Positions 1 through 9,112 are shown, counted from the stretch's first letter. The stretch: 64,000 bases of DNA from UBA11400 sp964473555 (GCA_964473555.1 CAYYPL010000007.1:62001-126000); one strand, 5' to 3'. Notes: generated from the sequence alone by a model not told the origin. Numbers and translations are program-made.

Positions 1-203
1 GTCCTGCCTATGAGGCAGGTATTTTACCCGGTGACTTGATTTTACGTATCGGAGAAGAGCCCATTTATAGTGAAAATCATGCCTGGGCACTATTCAGAGA
101 GTATGCTGAAGGAGATACTATGCAAGTGGAGTTGCTTAGACAAGGTAAACGGTATGAAACAGAAATGTTGTTGAGACGAAAAATGATCAATGCTGTTAAA
201 TAA
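1..203 (+). CDS. PDZ-domain protein, C-terminal fragment
   Basis: This is an open frame entering from the left edge (first full codon at base 3) and ending at TAA 201-203. The 66 visible residues form most of a PDZ domain: a carboxylate-binding-loop-like region, then AGILPGDLILRIGEEPI, the usual PDZ 'aGL.pGD.I..inG..i' signature, then the helix and last strands. PDZ domains at the very C-terminus are typical of HtrA/DegP-type envelope proteases and of processing proteases, so an envelope quality-control role is likely. The catalytic part lies outside the window, so the family is not decidable here. The N-terminus is cut by the window edge, not by mutation. Confidence 0.75.
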   Translation, partial: PAYEAGILPGDLILRIGEEPIYSENHAWALFREYAEGDTMQVELLRQGKRYETEMLLRRKMINAVK

Positions 204-305
204 TGTTTCTTTCAGGATTATTTTTTTATGGAATTGCATATCTATGTAACTGCGTGTATTTTCGTATCTAATAATTTGTCACCGTAGACTTTTGCCAAAA
301 ACGTA

Positions 306-773
306 ATGAATATAGATTCCCGAAATAAAATCATTGGAGCCGTACTGTGGATTGTCATTATCGGTCTTGCATACGTACTCTTTGATACGATCTACACTCC
401 CTATCAGCAAGTAGTTGAGCAAAGAGAAGAAACCGAAATGGTCCGTTCAAGAATGGAGGCCATTCGTGATGCTTTGATTCAATATCAACGAGACAACGAA
501 TCTTTTCCTGCCGATCTCGATATGCTTGTAAATTACCTGAAGACGAACTCAGCAATGGTTGCCCAGGGCGATTCATTGTTCAGTCGCCCCGCAGGATTCG
601 ATTACGACCCAGACAGATTCACTTACACGATTCGTGAATCTGGAAGCCGTTTCGGGTATGCGCTTAACGATACACTTCGCCCGCAGATCTATTTGCTCAC
701 AGATCCCGACAGTGAGGATCGTATTGGCAGTGTAGAGCGAACCACATTGCTTAATGCCGCTAGCTGGGATTAA
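306..773 (+). CDS. Small single-pass membrane protein, pseudopilin-like in part
   Basis: The function is not recognised. The 155-residue product has a short charged N-terminus, one transmembrane helix at about residues 9-29, and a helical stretch after it. The segment from about residue 50 (RMEAIRDALIQYQRDNESFPADLDML) resembles the helix and loop of type II secretion pseudopilins, in which a periodic helix leads into an 'NG.YP' turn, but no prepilin peptidase site (G followed by FTLIE) precedes the membrane helix. The rest is a polar, probably periplasmic domain. It precedes DUF3822-rsmD-coaD by 5 bp, so co-transcription is likely. The pseudopilin resemblance is weak and a lineage-specific protein is equally possible. 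Confidence 0.6.
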   Translation: MNIDSRNKIIGAVLWIVIIGLAYVLFDTIYTPYQQVVEQREETEMVRSRMEAIRDALIQYQRDNESFPADLDMLVNYLKTNSAMVAQGDSLFSRPAGFDYDPDRFTYTIRESGSRFGYALNDTLRPQIYLLTDPDSEDRIGSVERTTLLNAASWD

Positions 774-778
774 TTCCC

Positions 779-1633
779 ATGGGTGAACCAATCGTTAATT
801 TGGGTGTATGCTTCTCGGATACTCAGTTATTCTATGCACTGAGCCAATCTGATGAGCCCATGACTCTCAAGTGGATTGGCAAACTCGATTTCAATTTCAA
901 TATTATTCAAACCCTACAATCCTCAGACCGGGAATCCATTTCCGGTCTGCTGGATCGGGTTGACCGCCTGGTTCGAGACCACAAAGTAACTCATCTAAAA
1001 TGCCTTTTTCCAGCCAAATTCGAATGCTGGTCAACCCTTCCGAAATCCGTCTACGACGACTCTACCGAACGCGAAGCTTACCTTAGGCTACTTATGTTTG
1101 GTAAACCACGGGCCTCTATCGAGCCATTCTGGTTCCAACTTAGCAATCGCGACTACCGGTTTCTATCCATACGAGATAGAGATAAATCAATGATATTTAA
1201 GCAAATAGGCGACACGAGCTCTTTTTCGGATTTATGTAGCGACTTTGAAATTGGGCTTAAATGGATTGAAACAACGGGTCGAAAAGATACCTTTTTGCTG
1301 ATTGGATGTTACAGAGATCATATCGTTGTATCATCTTTCAGTATGGGTAAACTTCGGGCTGCAACCTATATTCGATTCAAATACCTGGAAGATCTATCCT
1401 TTTTGTGGCTTCAGCATGCCGAAAACCTGACTTGGTTAAAAGGGGTTCACGAAACGATCTATTTTTATGGAGAGAAAGCTCTTGAAGTCTCTGAAATCGT
1501 ATATAATTATCTGGATAGTGGAGGAAGCCATGTCAAACTGGATAATATTGCTGACATGTATGTGAAGTCACCTGAAGAAACATTTAGTTTCAATCTTGAA
1601 GAGGCATTTCCAGCCATTATTTTAGCCCTCTGA
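779..1633 (+). CDS. DUF3822 family protein
   Basis: The 284-residue soluble protein has no signal peptide or membrane segment. Its length, the N-terminal pattern (a short strand followed by Asp/Thr-rich turns) and its position directly before rsmD and coaD match the Bacteroidota-group DUF3822 family, whose members commonly sit beside RsmD. The family is thought to have an ASKHA (actin/hexokinase-like) fold, but no biochemical role is established. The stop codon is followed at once by the rsmD start, with one base between them, so the two genes are almost certainly translated from the same message. The family assignment is by context and general appearance, not by a diagnostic motif. Confidence 0.6.
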   Translation: MGEPIVNLGVCFSDTQLFYALSQSDEPMTLKWIGKLDFNFNIIQTLQSSDRESISGLLDRVDRLVRDHKVTHLKCLFPAKFECWSTLPKSVYDDSTEREAYLRLLMFGKPRASIEPFWFQLSNRDYRFLSIRDRDKSMIFKQIGDTSSFSDLCSDFEIGLKWIETTGRKDTFLLIGCYRDHIVVSSFSMGKLRAATYIRFKYLEDLSFLWLQHAENLTWLKGVHETIYFYGEKALEVSEIVYNYLDSGGSHVKLDNIADMYVKSPEETFSFNLEEAFPAIILAL

Positions 1634-1634
1634 T

Positions 1635-2225
1635 ATGCGAATTATTACCGGATCTCTAAAAGGGCGTCGACTAAAGTCGCCAACCACCGATGAAACCCGC
1701 CCTACATCAGACAGGACTAAAGAGGGTATGTTCAACGTTATCGACGCGCGTAGATACTTTGATAACCTGGACGTACTCGATTTATTTGGAGGTTCCGGGA
1801 ATCTTGGCTTTGAAGCGATTTCTCGTGGTGCTGCTCATGTTACCTTTGTTGATTCCAGTCGTGCATCCATCAAAATCATCGAAGAAAATGCTGAACACCT
1901 GGGAGTTACCAATCAAATCAGGGTAATTTGTAGCCAGGTTGATAGTTTTTTGAGCCGCTTTGCCCGTCCATTTGATTTGGTATTTGCAGATCCACCTTAC
2001 GATTACCCCGAAATGGGTACACTCATCGACGTAGTCCTTACGGGGGGATGGTTGGCAGAAGGAGGTTGGTTGCTTTTGGAACATGACAAGAGACATCATT
2101 TCACGGAACACCCGAATTGTGTCTTTTCAAAACCATATGGAAGAACGATAGTCTCGATTTTTGTTTTGTTATCAGACAAAGATGAGCAGGTTTCAAATGA
2201 TGTGTCAACAAACGAAGTGGAATAA
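1635..2225 (+). CDS. rsmD: 16S rRNA (guanine(966)-N(2))-methyltransferase RsmD
   Basis: RsmD transfers a methyl group from S-adenosylmethionine to N2 of G966 of 16S rRNA during small-subunit assembly. The 196-residue length is normal. The N-terminus MRIITGSLKGRRL is typical of the family, as is the TRPTSDRTKEGMFN stretch around residues 21-34. Motif I is DLFGGSGNLGFEA (about 49-61), which binds SAM, and motif IV is DPPY (119-122), which is catalytic for amino-group methylation. It lies between DUF3822 (1 bp upstream) and coaD (88 bp downstream), an arrangement common in many bacteria where rsmD and coaD are neighbours. Confidence 0.95.
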   Translation: MRIITGSLKGRRLKSPTTDETRPTSDRTKEGMFNVIDARRYFDNLDVLDLFGGSGNLGFEAISRGAAHVTFVDSSRASIKIIEENAEHLGVTNQIRVICSQVDSFLSRFARPFDLVFADPPYDYPEMGTLIDVVLTGGWLAEGGWLLLEHDKRHHFTEHPNCVFSKPYGRTIVSIFVLLSDKDEQVSNDVSTNEVE

Positions 2226-2313
2226 GTCTACAACAGATTAGTTAAACTCTGATTTAGCTAATTTAGGCACTATCTTGTAGTTTAGAACAACCCATAATTC
2301 AACATCAGTTGTT

Positions 2314-2802
2314 ATGACAGCACTTTATGCCGGTTCCTTCGATCCCATAACCTATGGACACCTGGATATTCTGGAGCGTGCGACTCACTTATTTGAAAAA
2401 GTTCACGTTACCATTGCTGTTAATACCCGAAAAAAAACCATTTTTAGTCCGGAAGAAAGAAAAGCACTGATTCTTGAATGTATTGAAGGAAAAGAATGGG
2501 CCCAAAAAGTTGAGGTTGATATGTTTACCGGACTTCTGGTTAAACATGCCGAGAAACTTGGAGTCAAAACGCTGATCAGAGGGGTAAGGCAAATCTCTGA
2601 TTTTGAGTATGAATTCAGAATGGCACTGATGAACCGAAAATTGTCTCCAAATCTGGATACGGTTTTTCTGATGCCACGTGAGGAATTGACCTTTGTGTCG
2701 GCATCGCTTGTAAAAGAAGTTGCTTTCTGGGATGGTGATTTGACTCATTTCGTGCCTCCAACCGTTGCAACAGCGATTCAAAAGAATCGAGACAGATTGT
2801 AA
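2314..2802 (+). CDS. coaD: Phosphopantetheine adenylyltransferase
   Basis: CoaD joins 4'-phosphopantetheine to ATP to give dephospho-CoA, the penultimate step of coenzyme A synthesis in the cytoplasm. The 162-residue protein shows the nucleotidyltransferase signature: GSFDP at residues 7-11 and the (T/H)xGH motif as TYGH at 13-16. It also has LIRGVRQISDFEYE (the substrate-binding RG.R..sDfeyE motif) and the C-terminal FVSASLVKEVA, which corresponds to the family's ISSS..R/K motif with alanine in place of one serine. Length and motif order are those of the bacterial hexameric enzyme. It follows rsmD on the same strand. Confidence 0.96.
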   Translation: MTALYAGSFDPITYGHLDILERATHLFEKVHVTIAVNTRKKTIFSPEERKALILECIEGKEWAQKVEVDMFTGLLVKHAEKLGVKTLIRGVRQISDFEYEFRMALMNRKLSPNLDTVFLMPREELTFVSASLVKEVAFWDGDLTHFVPPTVATAIQKNRDRL

Positions 2803-2917
2803 ATTGAGTCCATTTAAACTTCATTTTTAAGTAACTTATGCTCCTTCAGTCGGAACGAACATCGATTGATTGAGTACTTACTTTTTATATAACAGTGTTA
2901 AGGGGATACTAACGAAC

Positions 2918-4120
2918 ATGATTTCAAATCGAGCAAATGCATTAGCTGCATCCGAAACCCTGAAAATAACGGCTCTCGCAAAGGAACTCAAAAGAGCCGG
3001 TAAATCAGTTATTTCACTGAGTGCGGGTGAACCCGATTTCAAAACGCCGGCACATATCTGCGAAGCTGCCATCCAGGCTATCCAGGATGGTCACCATGGA
3101 TATACCGTGAATGCCGGAACCCAGGAATTACGTGAAGCAATATCAGCTAAATTAAAGCGCGACAATGAACTGGATTACGCACCCGATCAAATCATTGTAT
3201 CTAATGGGGCAAAACAGTCGGTTGGATTTGCTCTTTTGGCCATATTGAATCCTGGTGATGAAGCCATCATTCCAGCACCCTATTGGGTGTCATATCCGGA
3301 AATGGTGAAACTTGGCGAAGCTACTTCTGTAGTGATCAGAACAACATTCGAAAGTCAATATAAATTGACCCCAGAGCAATTGGAACGGGCTATAACCTCA
3401 AAAACCAAGGTTCTGATTCTTTGTTCACCTTCAAATCCTACGGGTAGCTGTTATACCAAAGATGAACTTAAAGCCCTGGCACAGGTTTTGCTAAAGCATC
3501 CTCAGATTTATGTACTGTCTGATGAGATTTATGAATACATCTCTTTTGATCAGGAACATGTAAGTATTGGACAGGTCGAGCCGAGATTAATCCCACAGTT
3601 ACTATTAGTAAATGGGTTCTCAAAAGGATTTGCCATGACAGGTTGGCGGTTGGGCTACCTGGCCGGACCCAAAGATGTGATTGGAGCAGTTTCTAAACTT
3701 CAAAGTCAGGAAACCTCAGCGCCCAGTACGATTTCTCAAAAAGCCGGGGAAGCCGCATATAATAATCCACTGGACTCGGTGTACGAAATGAAAGAAGCGT
3801 TCAGGTCACGCCGGGATTATATGGTCAAGGCATTAAATGAAATTGAAGGTGTTCGATGCTTCTCTCCTGGTGGAGCGTTTTATGTATTCCCCGATATTTC
3901 TGCCTATTTGGGGTCTATTGCACCTGATGGTCAGAAAATTGAAACATCCAGCGACCTGGTGATGTACCTACTGGAGCAGGTTGGTGTGGCTGCAGTTCCG
4001 GGAGATGCTTTTGGTGAACCGGATGGGCTACGACTCAGTTATGCCAGCTCAATGGAAGAACTGAAGGAAGCGGTTAAGCGAATTGCTGCGGGTTTAGCAA
4101 CACTTGAACGAGCAAAATAG
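2918..4120 (+). CDS. Class I PLP-dependent aspartate aminotransferase
   Basis: The protein is a class I/II aminotransferase of the aspartate aminotransferase Igamma type, converting aspartate and 2-oxoglutarate to oxaloacetate and glutamate. With the start at ATG 2918 it has 400 residues, the usual length. The PLP lysine is in SKGFAMTGWR (about K236). The cofactor ring is held by the Asp and Tyr of SDEIYEY (about 202-207), and PSNPTG (about 171-176) carries the conserved Asn. The C-terminal GLRLSYA contains the carboxylate-binding Arg. An upstream in-frame TTG at 2870 would add 16 unlike residues. The ATG is preferred because AGGGGA lies about 12 bp before it and homologues begin at this point. 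Prephenate transamination is a possible additional activity. Confidence 0.9.
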   Translation: MISNRANALAASETLKITALAKELKRAGKSVISLSAGEPDFKTPAHICEAAIQAIQDGHHGYTVNAGTQELREAISAKLKRDNELDYAPDQIIVSNGAKQSVGFALLAILNPGDEAIIPAPYWVSYPEMVKLGEATSVVIRTTFESQYKLTPEQLERAITSKTKVLILCSPSNPTGSCYTKDELKALAQVLLKHPQIYVLSDEIYEYISFDQEHVSIGQVEPRLIPQLLLVNGFSKGFAMTGWRLGYLAGPKDVIGAVSKLQSQETSAPSTISQKAGEAAYNNPLDSVYEMKEAFRSRRDYMVKALNEIEGVRCFSPGGAFYVFPDISAYLGSIAPDGQKIETSSDLVMYLLEQVGVAAVPGDAFGEPDGLRLSYASSMEELKEAVKRIAAGLATLERAK

Positions 4121-4182
4121 GTGGAAAAAATCACACTTTTGTTAGTATCATGATACTTCTTTTACAAGGAAGTGTTGTTTCT

Positions 4183-4782
4183 ATGGTTCAAAAGCAAAAA
4201 GCATATCAAGAAGCATTAAACCAGTTTCTACTGCTATGGGGAGAAATGGGTCCTGCATGGGGCATCAACAAAACCATGGCACAGATTCACGCTTTGTTGT
4301 ATGCAGTAGATGATCCACTAGATACCGACTCAATTATGGATCAACTGGAGATTAGTCGTGGCAACGCAAACATGAATCTTCGTAAGCTTATTGATTGGGG
4401 ACTGGTATCAAAAGCGCAGCATGAAGGCAGTCGAAAAGAGTTTTTCACTGCAGAAAAGGATGTCTGGGTAATCGCTTCTATCATCATTCAGGAGCGCCAG
4501 TATCGTGAACTCATTCCCGTAAAACAAAATCTGATCGAATGTCTCGAACTATTGCCGACCAAAGGCGATACTTCGGATGATGCATCTGTTTTTCGTGAAA
4601 GAATAGAAGATTTTGTCAAGGTACTGGATTTGTTTGAAGAATTTTCTGCAGCTCTTTTGCCCTATGTTCAAAGTAAAAAGTTAGGATCGCTGAAAACCTT
4701 ACTCAGCTTAGCTAAAGCTCAAGAGCAGATTAAAGACCGGATAAAAGGTGGAATTCAGTCTTTGAAGGGAGAAAAATCATGA
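4183..4782 (+). CDS. GbsR/MarR-type winged-helix transcriptional regulator
   Basis: The protein of about 199 residues has an N-terminal winged helix: the segment from about residue 35 (TDSIMDQLEISRGNANMNLRKL) is the helix-turn-helix, followed by a wing (GSRKEFFTAEKDVW). This layout, with 'MNLR.L...GLV' and the long C-terminal helical dimerisation region, is that of the GbsR subgroup of MarR-like regulators. The ligand and target are unknown. The chosen ATG has AAGGAAG about 10 bp upstream; an earlier in-frame ATG at 4150 adds a hydrophobic N-terminus without a good ribosome site. The stop overlaps the start of yraN (ATGA at 4779-4782), so the two are translationally coupled. Confidence 0.75.
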   Translation: MVQKQKAYQEALNQFLLLWGEMGPAWGINKTMAQIHALLYAVDDPLDTDSIMDQLEISRGNANMNLRKLIDWGLVSKAQHEGSRKEFFTAEKDVWVIASIIIQERQYRELIPVKQNLIECLELLPTKGDTSDDASVFRERIEDFVKVLDLFEEFSAALLPYVQSKKLGSLKTLLSLAKAQEQIKDRIKGGIQSLKGEKS

Positions 4783-5144
4783 AAACGATAGAAAAGGGAC
4801 GGATAGCTGAGGATGCAGCATGTGAGTATATTGAGTCAAATGGAATTACAGTGATTGATCGAAATTATCGATTTTTAGGACATGAAGTGGATATCGTGGG
4901 TTATCAGGGTGAAGAAATTGTTTTTTTTGAAGTAAGATCCAAGAAAAATTCAATATTTGGATTCCCCGAAGAAACAGTAGACAAGACAAAGCAGAAATCT
5001 ATTATTCAAGCTGCAGAGGCATGGCTCTATGAGAAGCGAATGGAAGGTGCGAGAATACGTTTTGACGTTATTGCTGTGTTAACGACTTACGAGCAAGGCA
5101 ATATTCCACATATTGAGCACTTCCGAAATGCTTTTTGGTATTAG
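4779..5144 (+). CDS. YraN / UPF0102 family nuclease-like protein
   Basis: The 121-residue protein has the UPF0102 (YraN) pattern, a restriction-endonuclease-like fold. It shows G..AE..A..YL at the N-terminus (here GRIAEDAACEYIESNG), then RNYR....HEVDIVG with the metal-binding Asp, then EIVFFEVRSKK, which contains the E-x-K core (EVR.K) of the nuclease site. The physiological role is not established, although Holliday-junction resolvase similarity has often been noted. The gene overlaps the preceding regulator by 4 bp. The catalytic-type residues appear intact. Confidence 0.85.
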   Translation: MKTIEKGRIAEDAACEYIESNGITVIDRNYRFLGHEVDIVGYQGEEIVFFEVRSKKNSIFGFPEETVDKTKQKSIIQAAEAWLYEKRMEGARIRFDVIAVLTTYEQGNIPHIEHFRNAFWY

Positions 5145-5148
5145 ATTA

Positions 5149-5182
5149 GTAGAAAATGACCTCTTATTGAGCTATTTTCTAC
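5149..5182. promoter_or_regulatory. A/T-rich inverted repeat between yraN and ftsB-like gene
   Basis: A perfect 9-bp inverted repeat (GTAGAAAAT at 5149-5157 and ATTTTCTAC at 5174-5182) is separated by 16 bases, just after the yraN stop and 19 bp before the divisome gene. There is no U-tract immediately after the 3' arm, so a normal intrinsic terminator is unlikely. It could be a message-end or 5'-leader hairpin, or a protein-binding site. The function is unknown. Confidence 0.35.
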
Positions 5183-5201
5183 CTGTTCATAAACATCACC
5201 T

Positions 5202-5507
5202 ATGATTAAAGTCAGCCCCTTATTTAATCCCCTCCGATGGAAAAAGTCAGCTCTATTTGCTGCACTTTTACTTTTTTTTGTGATTTGGTTCGGATTTCTG
5301 GATACCTATAGTCTTTGGACCAGGATTCAACTGGAGCGAGAAAAGCGGGATCTGATGTATAGAACTGAACAGTTGGTTCGGGATACTGAAGCACTCAGGA
5401 AGAAAATCGAAGCGTTAAGTGCCGATCCAGCCATCATCGAAAAAATTGCCCGTGAGGAATACGGAATGAGGCGTCCTGGCGAAACGGTATATCGTATCAG
5501 AGACTAA
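5202..5507 (+). CDS. FtsB/DivIC-type septum formation initiator
   Basis: The 101-residue bitopic membrane protein has a short cytoplasmic N-terminus, one transmembrane helix at about residues 16-35, and a periplasmic coiled coil at about 40-72 (leucine and isoleucine spacing with Arg/Glu flanks). It ends with IEKIAREEYGMRRPGETVYRI, the conserved C-terminal box of DivIC/FtsB proteins ('E..aRe..gm..pgE.v'). These proteins bridge FtsL and FtsQ in the divisome and help recruit the septal peptidoglycan synthase. It is 18 bp upstream of the ROK kinase, so the two are probably co-transcribed. Confidence 0.88.
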   Translation: MIKVSPLFNPLRWKKSALFAALLLFFVIWFGFLDTYSLWTRIQLEREKRDLMYRTEQLVRDTEALRKKIEALSADPAIIEKIAREEYGMRRPGETVYRIRD

Positions 5508-5524
5508 AAAAACCCGGAGATTAT

Positions 5525-6478
5525 ATGCTAACAATTGGAATTGACCTTGGCGGAACAAATATAAAAGGCGCACTCGTTGACGACAAAAAAGGGATTTTAA
5601 AAAGCTTTTCCATACCTACTGATGCCGATAAGGGAAAAGAACACGTCATTAGTCAGGTTGGTAAAGTTATTATGATGGCAGCTGCCGATGCGCCGGAGAA
5701 GCCAATCGCAGTTGGTGTGGGTTCTCCCGGTGTCATATCACTTGACAGAACCACGGTCAGTAATCCGCCCAATCTGCCCGGTTGGGTAAAAGAAAACCTG
5801 GCAGACCGGCTCAAGGAACTGACCGGATTTACCTGCTACATCGATAATGATGCCAATTTAATGGCCTTGGGATCCAGTTATTTCGGGTCCGGCAGACCTT
5901 ATGAAAACTTTCTAATGATAACACTAGGAACGGGCGTAGGTGGTGGAATCATCATTCAGAATAAGCTTTACAGAGGAGCAACAGGTGGTGCTGCTGAATT
6001 TGGTCACGTTATCATAGATTATAACGGTCCGGAGGATGGAAGTCCGGCGAAAGGGGGCATAGAAGCCTATTTGGGGCAACGATTTTTAAGCAGGCATGCC
6101 TGGAACATCATTAAAAATCATCCTGAAAATCCGCTGTATGAGCAGTTTAAGGATTCACCCGAGACTCTTGAACCGGTTCACTTGTCGATGGAGGCATCCC
6201 GTGGTAATCTGATCGCGATTGACATCCTTAAAACCGCGGGAGAGCGTCTGGGAATAGCCATTGTGAATTATATCCATATTCTGGATATCAGGAAAGTGAT
6301 ACTCTCTGGTGGCGTCTCCAAGGCCGGAGACTGGATACTAAAACCTGCCCGTGAAATGGCAGAAAAGAGAATGATCGATGCCTATAAAGACGGATTTGAA
6401 ATCATTTTTGAGTCTTTAGGAAACGATGCAGCGGTTTTGGGTGCTGCCAGTCTTCCTTATGAATACATCAACCGTTAA
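5525..6478 (+). CDS. ROK family sugar kinase, probable glucokinase
   Basis: The 317-residue protein has the ROK fold. The N-terminal phosphate-binding loop is IGIDLGGTNIKGALVD (about 3-18), the catalytic Asp is in the IDNDANLMALG segment near residue 110, and ITLGTGVGGGII is the second phosphate motif, followed by GAAEFGHVIID with the conserved sugar-binding Glu and His. It most likely phosphorylates glucose with ATP. Most ROK proteins then carry a CxCGxxGCxE zinc-binding motif. Here the corresponding stretch reads SPAKGGIEAYLG, with every cysteine absent, so zinc-dependent structuring is probably lost or replaced. The strong AACCCGGAG-type leader just before the ATG supports the start. Confidence 0.85.
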   Translation: MLTIGIDLGGTNIKGALVDDKKGILKSFSIPTDADKGKEHVISQVGKVIMMAAADAPEKPIAVGVGSPGVISLDRTTVSNPPNLPGWVKENLADRLKELTGFTCYIDNDANLMALGSSYFGSGRPYENFLMITLGTGVGGGIIIQNKLYRGATGGAAEFGHVIIDYNGPEDGSPAKGGIEAYLGQRFLSRHAWNIIKNHPENPLYEQFKDSPETLEPVHLSMEASRGNLIAIDILKTAGERLGIAIVNYIHILDIRKVILSGGVSKAGDWILKPAREMAEKRMIDAYKDGFEIIFESLGNDAAVLGAASLPYEYINR

Positions 6479-6487
6479 ACACGGAAC

Positions 6488-9112
6488 ATGACATTACACG
6501 TAGCAAGGAGACAAGTACGGGTCCTGGTGGCCGCACTGATGCTGCTTGCATGGATGTGTGATGGACTTGCTGCCCAAGAACTGAATAGTGATGCGCCCAA
6601 TGGTACCCCAGAGTCTGTCAAATTTTCTGCTTCCGACTCATTAAAGTTTCGTATTAAGGGCACCAGAGTAGGTACACTTTTTGGGAACGCACGTGTAGAA
6701 CATTCATCAGGTTCACTTGTTTCAGGTCAGATTACACTGAACCTGACAGAAAGCATGATGAGCGCGCAGGCATTGAATCCTGCTGATACCCTTACTCAGC
6801 CCGTTTTATCGCGAGGTGATGAGAATCTGCGTAGCGAACGCATTTTGTATAACTACAAGACCCAAAAGGGCAAGTTTGATGTGGCCCGCATCACAATGGA
6901 CAAAGGAGCTATAACCGGGAATCAGGTCAAGCGCACTGCACCACACGTTGTATTCATCGAAGATGCCATATACAGCACGTGTACCCTCGATCACCCACAT
7001 TATTATCTGAAGGCATCCAGAATGAAAATCGTTGATGAGGATGAGGTTTTCTTCACCAGAGCCAGACTATTTATTCTTGACATACCCTATCCTTTAGTTT
7101 TTCCATTTGGATATCTACCCTCCAGACTGGAGCGTAACAGATCTGGGATTCTAGAGCCCACGTTCAGTTTTCAGGATCAGAACCGCCGGGGTCTTGGGCT
7201 TCAAAATCTGGGTTGGTTTCAATATATCAACGATTACGTAACAGCGACTGTACAAGGCGATGTATTCACATCTGGCACCTACTTTTTGTCGTCACGTACC
7301 CAGTATAATTATCAGGGGCAGTATCGTGGGTCCATTGGCTTGAGTTATTCACTGGATCGGGGACTCGAAGAAACAGATCCGGATTTTACCAAGACGGTTC
7401 AAAAGATGTTCTCCTTACAGCACAATCAAACCTTGTCGCCTTACGCCTCATTTAATGCAGACATTACACTTCGCACCAGTGATTTTTATAAAAGGAACTC
7501 CTTTAATATCTCAGATCGCGCGAACACCAGCACCACGAGTAGAGTGGGTTACAATTATCGTCATCCGGAAGGAGCGTATACATTCGGGGTCAACGTGTCT
7601 CAGTCTCAGAATTTCAGGGATAACAGTGTTTCATTACAGGGTCCAAGCGGAAGCTTTTCGGTCAAGCGTCAAACCCCATTTCAACCCAAAATCAGACGTT
7701 TAAACCCAAACTGGTATGAAAGCCTTTCATTTGGGTATAGTAACCGGTTTACAACCCGATTTAATTTCAATCCGTTATCGGATGCGGATCCTGAAATTAA
7801 CTGGATCGATGCATTGTTGTCGCCATCAACATATCGAGAATCAACGGGGAAAATAGGTCATGTGGAGTATGGACTTACGCACTCGGCCGACGTAACTGCT
7901 CAGTTGATTCCCAGTGATTTTGCAAACTTAACGGCATCGGTACGGTTGAACGAGTACTGGTATCCTGAGACGGTTGACAAGCGTTTTGATCAGGAGTCGA
8001 ATCAGGTCATTACTCAAATAGACAAAGGATTTTCGACGGCACGGGACTTTGCGGCATCACTAAGCCTTGGAACGACACTCTATGGAATATCACAAAGGAA
8101 AATAGGAAAATTTGAGGGGTTCAGACACACGGTTAGACCTAGTTTGAGTTACAACGTCAGGCCAGACTTTTCAGCCCCTTTTTGGGGATATTTTTCATCG
8201 GTACAGTCAGATTCACTTGGAAACACGGTGCAGTATAGCAGATTTGAGCGTGGAGTATTTGGGGGACCCACAGCAGGAGAACAGCAGGCCATTGCATTAT
8301 CGATCGATAATGTGTTTGAAACCAAACAGGTAAGCCGAGATACAACTGGCCAGAAGCGCGAACAAATTATTCGGCTTCTCGACAGTTTCAGAGCTTCGGT
8401 GGCTTATAACTTCGCTGCTACTCAGTTCAAGCTCAGTGATTTGAACACAACGGCAAATACCAGTTTTGTAAAAGGTGTGAGTATCAATGCCGCCGCAAAC
8501 TTCAGTTTTTATGACCAGGACTCTACCGGGAGAATGCTTCCTGATTACCTTTGGGATAACGGAAATGGGGTAATTCGACTGACCCGTTTTAACTTACGGG
8601 CGAGTACACAATTCAGATCCGGGTCATCTGGTATGCAGACACCTCCCCATCAACCCTTTTATCCGCGTTACTATGATCCATTTGATCAGGAGCTGTTCCG
8701 AGCATATAACTACTTGTTTAACCAGGGTTCAATTCAGCCAATCGATGTTCCCTGGTCGTTCAATTTGAGTTTTGATTACAGCTGGCGTGCCATAACCCCG
8801 ACCAAATCCCAAAAAACTGCTGTCCTGAATGCGCAGAATATTCAGTTCCGTATCACGCCTGAGTGGCAGGCAAGCACCTCTATAGGATACGATTTTATCA
8901 GCAAAGACCTCACCCCTACCCGATTCGGTATTACCAGGGCTTTACACTGCTGGGACCTGTCATTCGATTGGAATCCATTTGGCGAATTTCAATATTATAT
9001 GTTTCGGTTGACTGTCAGAGACTCACAAATACAAGGATTATTCCAAAAACTGCCTGGTCTTAACAATTTAGAGAGAAGCAGTTCCCCAATTAACCGTGGC
9101 AGTTTTTACTAA
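6488..9112 (+). CDS. lptD: LptD-like outer-membrane LPS transport protein
   Basis: The 874-residue protein has an N-terminal signal peptide (cut probably after the GLAAQ region, about residue 30) and an OstA/LptA-like beta-jellyroll region (about 60-200). The latter shows strands with alternating polar residues, 'GTLFGNARVEH' and 'SERILYNYKTQKG'. The rest is a very long C-terminal region of amphipathic strands ending in aromatic residues, as in a beta-barrel. The segment DIPYPLVFPFGYLPSRLERNRSGIL matches the LptD signature 'P....PyfyiP....R.sGfL'. LptD with LptE places lipopolysaccharide in the outer leaflet. It starts 9 bp after the kinase gene. No lptE is seen nearby. Confidence 0.88.
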   Translation: MTLHVARRQVRVLVAALMLLAWMCDGLAAQELNSDAPNGTPESVKFSASDSLKFRIKGTRVGTLFGNARVEHSSGSLVSGQITLNLTESMMSAQALNPADTLTQPVLSRGDENLRSERILYNYKTQKGKFDVARITMDKGAITGNQVKRTAPHVVFIEDAIYSTCTLDHPHYYLKASRMKIVDEDEVFFTRARLFILDIPYPLVFPFGYLPSRLERNRSGILEPTFSFQDQNRRGLGLQNLGWFQYINDYVTATVQGDVFTSGTYFLSSRTQYNYQGQYRGSIGLSYSLDRGLEETDPDFTKTVQKMFSLQHNQTLSPYASFNADITLRTSDFYKRNSFNISDRANTSTTSRVGYNYRHPEGAYTFGVNVSQSQNFRDNSVSLQGPSGSFSVKRQTPFQPKIRRLNPNWYESLSFGYSNRFTTRFNFNPLSDADPEINWIDALLSPSTYRESTGKIGHVEYGLTHSADVTAQLIPSDFANLTASVRLNEYWYPETVDKRFDQESNQVITQIDKGFSTARDFAASLSLGTTLYGISQRKIGKFEGFRHTVRPSLSYNVRPDFSAPFWGYFSSVQSDSLGNTVQYSRFERGVFGGPTAGEQQAIALSIDNVFETKQVSRDTTGQKREQIIRLLDSFRASVAYNFAATQFKLSDLNTTANTSFVKGVSINAAANFSFYDQDSTGRMLPDYLWDNGNGVIRLTRFNLRASTQFRSGSSGMQTPPHQPFYPRYYDPFDQELFRAYNYLFNQGSIQPIDVPWSFNLSFDYSWRAITPTKSQKTAVLNAQNIQFRITPEWQASTSIGYDFISKDLTPTRFGITRALHCWDLSFDWNPFGEFQYYMFRLTVRDSQIQGLFQKLPGLNNLERSSSPINRGSFY

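Noticed and set aside
2870..2917. 16-residue N-terminal extension of the aminotransferase from TTG
   Set aside because: ATG 2918 has a ribosome-binding site and matches the family start.
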